64,000 nt of DNA from Bacteroidota bacterium (GCA_026391695.1 JAPLDP010000084.1:26591-90590), one strand, 5' to 3'; positions 53,586-62,925 are shown, numbered from the stretch's first letter. Program-made: numbers and translations. The notes: generated by a model from the sequence alone, not told the origin.

Positions 53586-55229
53586 ATGTTGTCTACTATC
53601 GCTATAATCGCCCCTATGTCCGATACCCGGCAGTATCACCTGGGCCTGACTTTAAAACTCAGGGATAGCAACCAGGAGCTTACCCTGTCAACTCTCAGGG
53701 AATTGGCACAAAACAACTTCAATACTGATAAAATCCAGCCTGTCCGGATAAACCAGGATAATATTCCTGCAGCAGGATTCTATTTGTCTGGCTTATTACG
53801 CGAAAATGGCTATGACACCATTCTCAGTAATAAGTGGGATGATGCTGACCTGCAAAAAATAGCCAGTGAGAATCCTTTAGCTGTCTGTCTCTCTTCTACC
53901 ATGATTCTTAATACAGCATCCCTCAGGGAAATCCTGAATCAGATACGGAAACATTTCCCTGACACCACGATCATCGTGGGCGGCGTTTTTGTGTGGAAGT
54001 GCTATCAGTTTTATCTGATGAATGAAAAGCAACGTCTTGTCGCAGATGATTCTTCTCCCTTACTTTTTCAACCCGGAACATCTGATATTAAAGCTGATAT
54101 TTTTGTCGTGTCTCCTCATGGGAAGGAATCATTGCTCCTGGTTCTCAGGGAGATTGAAAATGGCCATAAAGCCGGTTTCAGTTATATTCCGAACCTCGCT
54201 TTTCCTGATTATTCCAAAGGTTTCTTGTTTACTGAACGAAAAAATGAAGAGGTCGATTACAACACCGATTTCACCAGGTGGGACCTGATTGATGAACTGC
54301 CGGGGCAGATTCCTTTCAGAACTTCCATTGGCTGTCCGTGGCGCTGCCGGTATTGTGACTTTTACCAGGTGTATCCCAGGGTATTTTTGCGATCAAAAGA
54401 AAGCCTTGGCGCTGAATTACACATGATCAGGGAACGTCTGGGTGACAAGCCTTCAATTATTCATGCCACCGATGACAATGTCTTTATCAATGCGAAAAGG
54501 GTCACGGAAGTATCAGAGGCCATCATTTCATCAGGCCTTCAGCGGTGGATCGGATTCATGCGCGCTTCATCAGTAAATAAAAAAAATATCAATATTATCC
54601 GGCGCTCCGGCCTTCTTCTTTCAATCATTGGAGTTGAATCAGGCGACAAAGGACAGCTTGAACGCATGAATAAATCTCAGAAACTGGAAGATGTCAAAAA
54701 TGGTATCGAACTCCTTGATAACCAGGGGATAACTGTAGTGATGACCTTTATCGTCGGATTTCCCGGTGAAACCGGTGAAACCATCAGCAACACGGCGAAC
54801 TTTTTAAATAATCTGAATATTGGTACCGCATCTTCAAATTATCAGATTTATCCACTCGTTATTTCGCCTTTCAGCGACCTGGCTAAAGCTGACTTCCGCC
54901 AGAAATGGAATATAACTGGCCTGCTGGATAAATGGTCGCACTATACCATGAATTCTGATGAGGCCGTTGAGTACGGCTATGACCTGTTCCGGCAGGTCAC
55001 AAAAGTTCCGTATCATTATTCAACAGAAAGAACATTTTATAACAGGGAAGCTTTTTCAGATGCACAAAGAAAAATCCTTTTCACCCTGCGGCAGCAGCTC
55101 ACCCTGGAAAAGCTTCGGCAAGGAAACTGGGAGGGGATATTGCCATTATTAAAAGCTATTTCAGATACTCTGGGTTTTCCGCCATTTGAGGTCAATGAAG
55201 GATTTGGCAAAGAAATAATATTAAGATGA
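53586..55229 (+). CDS. B12-binding-type radical SAM protein
   Basis: This 547-residue protein has an N-terminal Rossmann-like region (about 60-190, with TTIIVGGVF) resembling a cobalamin-binding domain. A radical SAM domain follows, with the 4Fe-4S cysteines Cys250, Cys254 and Cys257 in GCPWRCRYC. VESGDKGQLERMNK and FIVGFPGET are later SAM-barrel motifs. The classic DxHxxG cobalamin motif is not seen, so base-off binding is not proven. Such enzymes methylate or rearrange unactivated carbons. Among ACP-type genes, an acyl chain is a likely target, an inference. Its 3' end overlaps the convergent pseudogene by nine bases. Confidence 0.8.
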   Translation: MLSTIAIIAPMSDTRQYHLGLTLKLRDSNQELTLSTLRELAQNNFNTDKIQPVRINQDNIPAAGFYLSGLLRENGYDTILSNKWDDADLQKIASENPLAVCLSSTMILNTASLREILNQIRKHFPDTTIIVGGVFVWKCYQFYLMNEKQRLVADDSSPLLFQPGTSDIKADIFVVSPHGKESLLLVLREIENGHKAGFSYIPNLAFPDYSKGFLFTERKNEEVDYNTDFTRWDLIDELPGQIPFRTSIGCPWRCRYCDFYQVYPRVFLRSKESLGAELHMIRERLGDKPSIIHATDDNVFINAKRVTEVSEAIISSGLQRWIGFMRASSVNKKNINIIRRSGLLLSIIGVESGDKGQLERMNKSQKLEDVKNGIELLDNQGITVVMTFIVGFPGETGETISNTANFLNNLNIGTASSNYQIYPLVISPFSDLAKADFRQKWNITGLLDKWSHYTMNSDEAVEYGYDLFRQVTKVPYHYSTERTFYNREAFSDAQRKILFTLRQQLTLEKLRQGNWEGILPLLKAISDTLGFPPFEVNEGFGKEIILR

Positions 55230-56738
55230 CTTCTCCTGGAGTTGCCGGATTTCATTGATGACGTCATCAAATTCCCCTCTCATGTAAGCCGAAATGAGTT
55301 TGTAACGCTGTATTTTCCCGCTGCTGGTTTTGGGGATATGGTTTGACCTGATTGGAATAAAAACATCAATTGAAATACCTAAGGTTTCAAGGAATAAATT
55401 CCGGATCTTGTTAAACGTCGCCATTGTTTCTTGAGTCACAGAACCAACTAGAAATAATAACACTTTATCATGTCCCTTTGTTTCATCAAAAATACCTCCG
55501 ATAAATGCCTTTCCAAAACTTACATCATCAACAGATTGTGCAACATGCTCAAGATCGTGAGCATAGAAGTTCTTTCCATGGATGAAAATAATGTCCTTAT
55601 AACGTCCTGTTATATAAAGATTCCCTTCAAAAACAAATCCCTGGTCACCGGTTCTTAACCAATCACCACAAAACGCTTTTTGAGTTACTTCCGGATTATT
55701 GTAATAACCCGAAGTGACACAAGGGCCTTTAATCTGGATATGACCTATATTGGATTCTTTAATAGGCTGATCTTCATCATTAACTATTCTGTATTGAATA
55801 TTATTCAGGGCCTTTCCCACACTTGGGATTAGTTGTGCTGATGAATCAATGTGGTCGGCCCTTACGGCTTTAAGGTTGAAATTCAAATCTTTTCTTCGGA
55901 AGGGCACAACTACCGGTTGATGCAGAAGTTCGGAAAAAGTGATGGCAAGCGTTGATTCAGCCATGCCATATACGGGCATCATAGCTTCCGGTCTAAACTT
56001 GTGAGGTTTTACATTATCGATGAATTCATTCATTATTCTCACAGAAATTGGTTCAGCGCCATTGGTAATGGCTTTTAATGATGACAAATCCCAGGTAATG
56101 GTTTTATTTCGCTTCAAATGACGTAATAATAATGCCTGACCGAAATTCGGACAACCGTTGATGGTAATCTTACATTTATCTATGATATCCAGCCATATAA
56201 AAGGTCGCTTGATAAAATCCATAGGATCAATATGATATTGACTGAAGCAACCGAATATTGGAGATAAATGATAGCCAACAAGGCCCATATCATGATATAA
56301 TGGCATCCGGTTTACCATCCTGTCAGAGCCTTCAAAGCTCAATCCTGCACCAATTGATACTCAGAAAGAATGACTTTGGGGTTTCCTAAAATCCGAAAAA
56401 TTCTATCCATCTTTTCAGCAGGCGGATTATATTCACTGAATGAAACAGGCAGCTGTAATATTGGTAGGTATAAAACGTCCTATAAAACACGCCCACAACA
56501 AAGGAATGGTTTCGGTATTATGATCAGGTGCCAGAATGACCTTATCACCGGCTGAAAATCCTTTTGAAAGTAAGCCGGATAGCAAATGAAGAGCCTTGTC
56601 CAGTAATTCAGGATATGTCTGAAATACAATGCTCTCATCAGGATTCACATAGCCTATGCCTCTGTCTGGATAATTTCTGGCTGCAAGGATGAGAATATCC
56701 TGCAGGGTTTTAATAGTGTCGTCGTTGTGATACATCAT
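55221..56738 (-). pseudogene. Fatty acyl-AMP ligase-like gene, frameshifted with internal deletion
   Basis: Three frames together encode an adenylating enzyme. Fragment one (56738 to about 56440) begins MMYHNDDTIKTLQDIL and reaches FIGRFIPTNI. A shifted frame continues with LPVSFSEYNPPAEKMDRIF to a stop at 56339. A third frame (from 56342) goes on with NRMPLYHDMGLVGYH, PVYGMAEST and PKTSSGKIQR to the end. Compared with the intact protein at 51125, about 80-90 residues are missing, including the A3 ATP loop. The start overlaps the TPR/GT-C stop (ATGA), so it was once a normal coupled gene. An assembly error is possible. Confidence 0.82.
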
Positions 56739-58708
56739 TTTCTCTTCTCTGCAGTTAGCGACAGCTCATAATAATGCCGGGCTTTATTCATGTCACCCTT
56801 ATTCCGGTAAAAATTACTGAGATTCACACACAGCTTGACCTGCGGTACCTTCTCCACTGCTTGTTCCCAGTAATGGATGGCAGTCAGTGTATCAGACGAT
56901 TGCAGGTAAAAATTGCCAATATTGATATAGGGGAGATCGGAGGCAGGCGCTAACCGCATGAGCTCTTCATTGGCTTTAATAGCATTGTGCAGATCACCCA
57001 TCTCAAAATAGCAGCTCCCCATTTCTGTCAAAGCATACGTATTGCCAGGCTTGATTTCAAGGAACTTCCTGAAATTTTCAATGGCCTTATTGTACACCCT
57101 GGCCTTCCTGAATGACTGTGCCAGGTTCAGATAGGGCTCTGCGATTTTGGGATTATAACGGATAGCCTGCTCGAAGCAAATGATAGCTGAATCATACCTT
57201 TCCAAAGTGTAAGCATAAAACGACCCGAGGTTATTCAAAACTTCATAGTTTTCAGGCCAAAGTTCCAATGCACGTTTGTAATGCTTTTTAATGAGTGTGG
57301 TGTCTTTCTGAATACCCTCAGCATCAAAACGGCCCGACAAGTCAACAGTCAGTGCGCTGGCATATAAAACGTTGGCTTTTACCGACTTGTCCAAATACCT
57401 GATATCCCTTTCATAAAGTGTAAGATAATTTTTCCAGTGTTTGTTGCGCGTAATAGTTCGCACTGAATAGGGAATGAGAATCAGAAAGACCAGAATAATA
57501 ACCGGAATTAGCTTGTTCTGCGGTATCTCGTTAACCTTTGGATCAACCCTGAAAATTTTGAAAATAAACCAGATCAGTGTAATGCTGAAACCCAGCGAGG
57601 CTGTCAGTAGATATCGCTCGGCAATGATACCGGGCGATGGAAGCACAATATTTGAATAAATGGCCATCGAAATAAGATAAAACAATATGGCAAACGACAG
57701 GATATGCTTCTCCCTGATCTTATAAATGGCATAAATTAAAATAGCCAGATGAAATATTATGGAAAGCATGACCCATATATTCCCCGGATTTACAACCGGT
57801 ATCATATCATAACCATAATAAAATAGGAGGGGATGAGGGAATACAAGTAACCTGAGGTAATAGAGCAGCGCCAGGAATCCGGTTCCAATCCTCAGCCACA
57901 TGCTATTCTCAAAAAAAAGAGGATTCTCATAGAACATCATCGGCCTGACATTCTCTGATATAAATAGCCTCGGAAGAATAATGACCACCAGGAAAACGGC
58001 TAATATTGCTGACGACAGCAGGAGGATTTTTTTCGTACTTATATCAGTGAAGAAATACAAAACAAGGGGTATGAGGGCAAGAAAAATCCCGATAGTGGGT
58101 TTGGATAAAATACCCAGGATAAAAAATAGTAATCCCCACACCAGCTGCCGGTTCCTGTTGGTACGGGAATAGTTAATGATGGCATTTAGCATGAGAAGCC
58201 CGAATAAAAAGCTCAGGATCTCCTCACGGTTTTTCAAGCTGGCGACAACCTCTGTGTGCACAGGATGTGCAAGGAATACCAGTGTGATAAACAACGGAAA
58301 ATATGCCGCATAGCCTGATAGCAGTTTTTTCAGGATCGTGAAAAGTAAAAGCCCCGTGAAAGCATATAATAAGATATTGATAATGTGTGATATGGCCGGC
58401 TTTATCCCATATATGTCATATTCAATGGCATAGGTTACCTTCGATAAAGGCCGGTACCCATAGGTGAGTTCGCCTTCAGTGGCATATTTGGTGGAGAATA
58501 TCTCAGGTATGGCTTTAATCCCCTTCTGAACAGTCTGATTAATATAGGTTACATTGTGATCATCCAGCGAAAACTTGTTATAAGCCGTATTGCCGTATAG
58601 AATCAGGGTGAACAGGATAATGATAAGGTAATTTAAACCGGTCCTTTGTTTAATGCTTAATTCTTTGTTTTCAGATTTCTTTAATAATTTCTTCTTTGCT
58701 TTGTTCAT
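56735..58708 (-). CDS. Membrane GT-C/TPR protein, TMTC-like (2)
   Basis: This 657-residue protein has about eleven membrane segments followed by about six TPR units from residue ~460 (EVLNNLGSFYAYTLERYDSAI and later). YNKFSLDDHNVTYIN carries an acidic pair in the first outer loop, and FLAHPVHTEVVASLKNREE is the conserved GT-C region, as in TMTC O-mannosyltransferases. It is related in plan to the protein at 28559. TATTTTTG at 58789-58782 on the minus strand is a possible -7 box. Beside the glycan locus it may transfer a sugar from a polyprenyl carrier; this is an inference. Confidence 0.75.
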   Translation of the reverse strand: MNKAKKKLLKKSENKELSIKQRTGLNYLIIILFTLILYGNTAYNKFSLDDHNVTYINQTVQKGIKAIPEIFSTKYATEGELTYGYRPLSKVTYAIEYDIYGIKPAISHIINILLYAFTGLLLFTILKKLLSGYAAYFPLFITLVFLAHPVHTEVVASLKNREEILSFLFGLLMLNAIINYSRTNRNRQLVWGLLFFILGILSKPTIGIFLALIPLVLYFFTDISTKKILLLSSAILAVFLVVIILPRLFISENVRPMMFYENPLFFENSMWLRIGTGFLALLYYLRLLVFPHPLLFYYGYDMIPVVNPGNIWVMLSIIFHLAILIYAIYKIREKHILSFAILFYLISMAIYSNIVLPSPGIIAERYLLTASLGFSITLIWFIFKIFRVDPKVNEIPQNKLIPVIILVFLILIPYSVRTITRNKHWKNYLTLYERDIRYLDKSVKANVLYASALTVDLSGRFDAEGIQKDTTLIKKHYKRALELWPENYEVLNNLGSFYAYTLERYDSAIICFEQAIRYNPKIAEPYLNLAQSFRKARVYNKAIENFRKFLEIKPGNTYALTEMGSCYFEMGDLHNAIKANEELMRLAPASDLPYINIGNFYLQSSDTLTAIHYWEQAVEKVPQVKLCVNLSNFYRNKGDMNKARHYYELSLTAEKRK

Positions 58709-58807
58709 TTCGCTTTAACAGGATTTAAAATGTCACCTGGCCACTAAAATATGTATAGGATTTAATGCCGGTATCTGCGTGCAAAAATAAATAAATACCA
58801 TTTGTCG

Positions 58808-59581
58808 TCACTCGGTTTTCTCAATCATCAGGCAAATTTGAACGAAATCATTAACCTCCAGCCGTTCAGCCCGCAATGAGAACATATCTGCAGCCAGAAA
58901 GCGTTTACCGGGATCGAATCCTTTCAGTGCATTCCTGAGTGTCTTCCTTCGTTGGTTGAAGGCCTTCTTGACTACTGTAAAAAATAACTTTTCATCACAT
59001 TCCAGCCTGCCGGTCATGTTCCTGGTCAGCCGCACCACCGCCGACTTGACTTGTGGAGGAGGATAAAAAACCTGCTCACCGACAGTAAACAATAATTCAG
59101 GAGTATAAAAAGCCTGCGTCAGGACACTCAGGATGCCATATATTTTTGATCCGGGCTTAGCCACTATACGCTCAGCCACCTCTTTCTGGAACATACCGAC
59201 CATTTCCGTGACCAGATCCCTGTTCTCCAATACTTTAAAGAGTATCTGGCTCGAAATATTATAGGGGAAATTGCCAATCACCGAAAAAGGCAGGCTGAAA
59301 ATTTCTTTCATGTCCAGTTTCAGAAAATCCCCATGGATGATTTTTCCTTCTGATTCCGGAAGGGCTGATTTAAGGTATTCGATCGACTCACTATCAATTT
59401 CAACCGCTATAAAATGGAGGTCTTTATTTTCAAGAAGGATTCTTGTCAGAATACCTTTGCCTGCTCCCACTTCAATAACATTCCCTGTCGGTGCCAGCAG
59501 GCTCCCCGCAATCTTCCGTGCGATATTCCCATCCACCAGAAAATGCTGCCCGAGATACTTTTTTGGTCTAACATTCGCCAT
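58808..59581 (-). CDS. ksgA: 16S rRNA (adenine1518/1519-N6) dimethyltransferase
   Basis: This 257-residue protein matches KsgA: PKKYLGQHFLVDGNIARKIA at the start, SAM site EVGAGKG (37-43), Glu61 in VEID, and the catalytic NFPY at 104-107. It dimethylates two adenines near the 3' end of 16S rRNA. The frame is open upstream to 59647 and would add 22 residues (SEWRIAN-type repeats), but these are encoded by a heptamer array, so the ATG at 59581 is chosen. That ATG is itself built from the array edge. It follows the TPR lipoprotein gene. Confidence 0.93.
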   Translation of the reverse strand: MANVRPKKYLGQHFLVDGNIARKIAGSLLAPTGNVIEVGAGKGILTRILLENKDLHFIAVEIDSESIEYLKSALPESEGKIIHGDFLKLDMKEIFSLPFSVIGNFPYNISSQILFKVLENRDLVTEMVGMFQKEVAERIVAKPGSKIYGILSVLTQAFYTPELLFTVGEQVFYPPPQVKSAVVRLTRNMTGRLECDEKLFFTVVKKAFNQRRKTLRNALKGFDPGKRFLAADMFSLRAERLEVNDFVQICLMIEKTE

Positions 59582-59635
59582 TCGCCATTCGCCATTCGCT
59601 ATTCGCCATTCGCTATTCGCTATTCGCCATTCGCT
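59573..59635. repeat. Heptamer array (ATTCGCC/T)x9 between TPR lipoprotein gene and ksgA
   Basis: Nine contiguous units, each ATTCGCC or ATTCGCT, run from the ksgA start codon to the stop codon of the upstream gene, whose TAG comes from the last unit. If read through in the ksgA frame it encodes a 7-residue repeat. It is the most regular array in the window. Confidence 0.93.
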
Positions 59636-61523
59636 AATTAACCTCATCCCCCCTCAGCTGCCTGTACCGTTTCCTGGCATCTGTCACAAAAAGGCTGCCC
59701 GGGTATTCCGATAGCAATCTTCTGTAAAGCTCCATGGCTTTTTCAGGTTGGTTGAGATTGAGTTCATTCAGCTGTGCCATTTTATACATGGCATTATCTG
59801 CAAGGATGTCAGCAGGATACTCATTCACAAGCCTTTCGAGCAAACTGTCAGCCTGGGCAAATCGTCCTTTATTAATCATGATATTGGCTTTTCTGTAAAG
59901 CACTTCATCGGCCAGGGCATGATAGGGGAAATTTAAATTGATGGAGTCGAGCACCGGCAGAGCCTGGTCTGGCTTATTCATGTAAGTGAGCAGGTCAGCC
60001 CTGGCAAACAGGTTCAAAGCTTTAAAGGTGCTGTCGGCATCCATATTATCGCTGATCAGAAGTGAAAGCTCCATGGCATCATTGGCAATAAGCTTTGAAG
60101 TGGCTGCTTTCAGCACGTCAAGCTGGGCTTTGGCCCACGCAAATTCGCCAATGTAATAGCAGAGTTTGGCATTTTTAAATTTGGCATCGTGACCCATCGG
60201 GTCATTCTTGAAATCCTTTTCCACCTGTGAATACAGCAGTGTGGCTTCCCATGGATCTCCGGTGAAAAGCAAGATGTCGGCCAGTTCAAGTTTGCACTCC
60301 GCCTTTTGCTGGCGGGATAAATTAGGTAGTAAAATAGCCTCGTTCAGAAGTTGCAGCGCCTGGTCGCTTTTATCCAGATAAAAAGCATCCAGGTGAGCCA
60401 TATTACGTATTGCCGGAAGTGTCATCGTGCTCCTGCCAAGTTCGGAAAGGAGTGCTGTATAGTCCGTCTCAAGGGTGAGAACATATTCCCGGGAATAATT
60501 ATAGGAATTGATAAGCTTGAGGAATTCCGCTCCCAGCAGCTCAATCCTGCTCTTCAGATACAGAGTGCTGCTGGCACCTTTGCTCGTAATAATATATTGA
60601 TAGGCCTCGATAGCTACATCATAATTATTGTTGGAAGCACTGAGCTGTGCCAGGTTAAACACCCGCTGCCCCTCTTCATGGTACCTTCTGTCAAGGGCTT
60701 TAACCTGTGTCAGGGCGGTTTCAAAATCCTTTTGCTGAATGGCGAACCATAACAGCATCTCAGCATAAAATGGCTGATCAGGATATTTCTGGACACGGCG
60801 GAGCAATATCGTACGGAACAGCTCATTTTTTTTATCATCAGGATCATCACTCAACGTGAGCTGCAGCTTATTTTCAACAGCTTCGATCTGCGACATGTCA
60901 TTTTCCAGAAGGTCCAGGTAAATGTTGAACATCTCCTCGTATCTGCCTGCTATATCGTATATCTGTCCAAGCTCCAGACTAAAAGTATATGAGTTTTCCA
61001 GCAGTTCCCTTCCCCTTATATAGGTTTGTATGGCATAATCCGTTTCTCTTTTCGACTGGAAAGCATTAGCCAGCTCAACGATGGCATTCCTGTCAGGTGG
61101 CAGGCTGTTGATGGCTTTTTCATACTGTTCGTTAGCTTTGACCGTTTCACCCGATGCCATATACACATAACCCAGATCAACAAGATAACGTACTTTCTCG
61201 GGATTTGCCCTGATCTGTTTTTTGACCAGCTTTTCAGCCTCTTTCATTTGATTAAGCTGTGTCAGACAATATAAATAATAGGTATAGTTAGAGTAGGTAG
61301 GATTCTCATTAAATAACTTTTCATATAAAACCGCTGCTTTTTCATACTCCTGGTTGCGGTAATACTGGGCTGCCAGCTGCGTCTCATCGGTTTGCTGCGG
61401 CTTCTGCCCGGGCCGGTACATGTTGTAAATAGCACCCTTGGGTGGCTCCACCTGCGCATTGGAAATGGAAATACATCCTGCCACAAGGGACAAACACATC
61501 AAATATGACATTCTTTTTTGCAA
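59634..61523 (-). CDS. TPR-repeat lipoprotein
   Basis: This 629-residue protein starts MQKRMSYLMCLSLVAGC. The basic n-region and the lipobox VAGC (Cys17) point to a lipoprotein; cleavage after SNA is a weaker option. Tandem TPR and helical repeats fill the rest, ending with a YbgF/BamD-like block (FPYHALADEVLYRKANIMINKGRFAQADSLL, residues spread over two units). It is probably an outer-membrane or periplasmic scaffold; the partners are unknown. It lies 17 bases after serS and before ksgA, so the three form one transcript. Its stop codon is part of a heptamer array. Confidence 0.75.
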   Translation of the reverse strand: MQKRMSYLMCLSLVAGCISISNAQVEPPKGAIYNMYRPGQKPQQTDETQLAAQYYRNQEYEKAAVLYEKLFNENPTYSNYTYYLYCLTQLNQMKEAEKLVKKQIRANPEKVRYLVDLGYVYMASGETVKANEQYEKAINSLPPDRNAIVELANAFQSKRETDYAIQTYIRGRELLENSYTFSLELGQIYDIAGRYEEMFNIYLDLLENDMSQIEAVENKLQLTLSDDPDDKKNELFRTILLRRVQKYPDQPFYAEMLLWFAIQQKDFETALTQVKALDRRYHEEGQRVFNLAQLSASNNNYDVAIEAYQYIITSKGASSTLYLKSRIELLGAEFLKLINSYNYSREYVLTLETDYTALLSELGRSTMTLPAIRNMAHLDAFYLDKSDQALQLLNEAILLPNLSRQQKAECKLELADILLFTGDPWEATLLYSQVEKDFKNDPMGHDAKFKNAKLCYYIGEFAWAKAQLDVLKAATSKLIANDAMELSLLISDNMDADSTFKALNLFARADLLTYMNKPDQALPVLDSINLNFPYHALADEVLYRKANIMINKGRFAQADSLLERLVNEYPADILADNAMYKMAQLNELNLNQPEKAMELYRRLLSEYPGSLFVTDARKRYRQLRGDEVN

Positions 61524-61540
61524 GCAGGCTATTTTATTTT

Positions 61541-62809
61541 TTATATTTTGTTGAATCCCGTATAAGGAACAATCGCCTTCGGCATCACAATCCCATCCCG
61601 CGTTTGATTATTTTCCAGCAATGCCGCCACCACCCTGGGTAACGCCAGAGCGCTACCGTTTAGTGTATGAGCCAGCCTGGTTTTGCCATCTGTATCCCTG
61701 AAACGGAGCTTCATCCGGTTCGACTGGAAGCTTTCGAAATTTGATACAGAGCTCACTTCAAGCCATCTCTGCTGTGCTGCTGAATACACTTCAAAATCAT
61801 AGGTGAGGGCGGAGGTGAAACTCATGTCGCCGCCACAGAGTTTCATGATGCGGAAGGGCAGCTCCAGTTGCCCCAGCAATGCCGCCACATGCCGCCTCAT
61901 CTCTTCCAAAACATCATAAGAGAGATCCGGGTGTGCAATCTGGACTATTTCAACCTTGTCGAACTGATGTAAACGGTTCAAACCCCTGACATCCTTGCCC
62001 CAGGAACCTGCTTCACGCCTGAAACAACTCGAGTAAGCCACATTTCTTACAGGCAGGTCTTCGGCATTGAGAATGATATTACGGTAAATATTTGTAATGG
62101 GTACCTCGGCAGTGGGAATCAGGTAAAAATTATCTTCTTCAACATGATACATCTGCCCGTCTTTATCTGGCAGCTGTCCGGTGCCATATCCCGAATCCGC
62201 ATTGACCAGGAGAGGCGGCTGGTATTCAATATATCCTGCTTCAGTAGCTTTATCCAGGAAAAAATTGATGAGGGCCCGCTGCAACCGCGCTCCCTTGCCC
62301 TTGTAAAATGGAAATCCCGCCCCTGTCACCTTATTGCCCAGCTCAAAGTCAATGATATCATATGTCTTGCAGAGATCCCAGTGAGGCATGGCATCCTTGC
62401 CAAGATCGGGGATACGCCCCTCTTCGTAGACTTTTTCGTTAGCTTCAGCTGACCGCCCTTTTGGAACAGAGGCATGCGGCATATTGGGGACCTGGATGAG
62501 CAGCTCATTTAATTCTCTCGTCGCTGTATCCAACAGTTCACTGAGTTCTTTCGACCGACTCTTCAGAAGAGCTGTCTGTTCCTTCAGTGCCGGGGCTTCA
62601 CCGGCCTTTCCCGCCGTGTATAACAGGCCAATTTCTTTTGCTATGCTGTTCATCTCTGCCAGAACATCATCAAGGTTTTTTTGTGTTTGTCTTCTTTGAT
62701 TGTCAAGCGTCAACACTTTCCCTATGATTTCTGTGGCATCGAAATTTTTTATGGCTAACCGGGCTATGACTTCCTCCGGATGGTCTTTTATATATTGTAC
62801 CTGTAACAT
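61541..62809 (-). CDS. serS: Seryl-tRNA synthetase
   Basis: This 422-residue class II synthetase has the N-terminal coiled-coil arm (about 28-100), motif 2 FRREAGSWGKDVRGLNRLHQF and motif 3 within ALALPRVVAALLENNQ. It charges tRNA-Ser with serine. Start MLQVQYIKDHPEEVIARL and length are typical. TACCTTTG at 62837-62830 on the minus strand, just after the rpmA terminator, is a likely -7 box. It heads serS-TPR-ksgA. Confidence 0.95.
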   Translation of the reverse strand: MLQVQYIKDHPEEVIARLAIKNFDATEIIGKVLTLDNQRRQTQKNLDDVLAEMNSIAKEIGLLYTAGKAGEAPALKEQTALLKSRSKELSELLDTATRELNELLIQVPNMPHASVPKGRSAEANEKVYEEGRIPDLGKDAMPHWDLCKTYDIIDFELGNKVTGAGFPFYKGKGARLQRALINFFLDKATEAGYIEYQPPLLVNADSGYGTGQLPDKDGQMYHVEEDNFYLIPTAEVPITNIYRNIILNAEDLPVRNVAYSSCFRREAGSWGKDVRGLNRLHQFDKVEIVQIAHPDLSYDVLEEMRRHVAALLGQLELPFRIMKLCGGDMSFTSALTYDFEVYSAAQQRWLEVSSVSNFESFQSNRMKLRFRDTDGKTRLAHTLNGSALALPRVVAALLENNQTRDGIVMPKAIVPYTGFNKI

Positions 62810-62840
62810 GTTATAAGCATTTTGGCACGCAAAGGTAAAT

Positions 62841-62874
62841 AAATAAAAAATCTCCTGGTAATTAACCCAGGAGA
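62841..62874 (-). terminator. Rho-independent terminator after rplU-rpmA
   Basis: Read on the minus strand, TCTCCTGG pairs with CCAGGAGA around an eight-base loop, followed at once by TTTTTTATTT. It lies about 50 bases after the rpmA stop and before the serS promoter, the expected place. It is the clearest intrinsic terminator in the window. Confidence 0.88.
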
Positions 62875-62925
62875 TCTGTATTCGGGAGAAAATTTTAGGA
62901 TCGGGTGTAAAAGCCCGCGTGATAT

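Noticed and set aside
59573..59635. CRISPR-like array
   Set aside because: Units are 7 bp and contiguous with no spacers; the same holds for the other arrays, and no cas gene is present.
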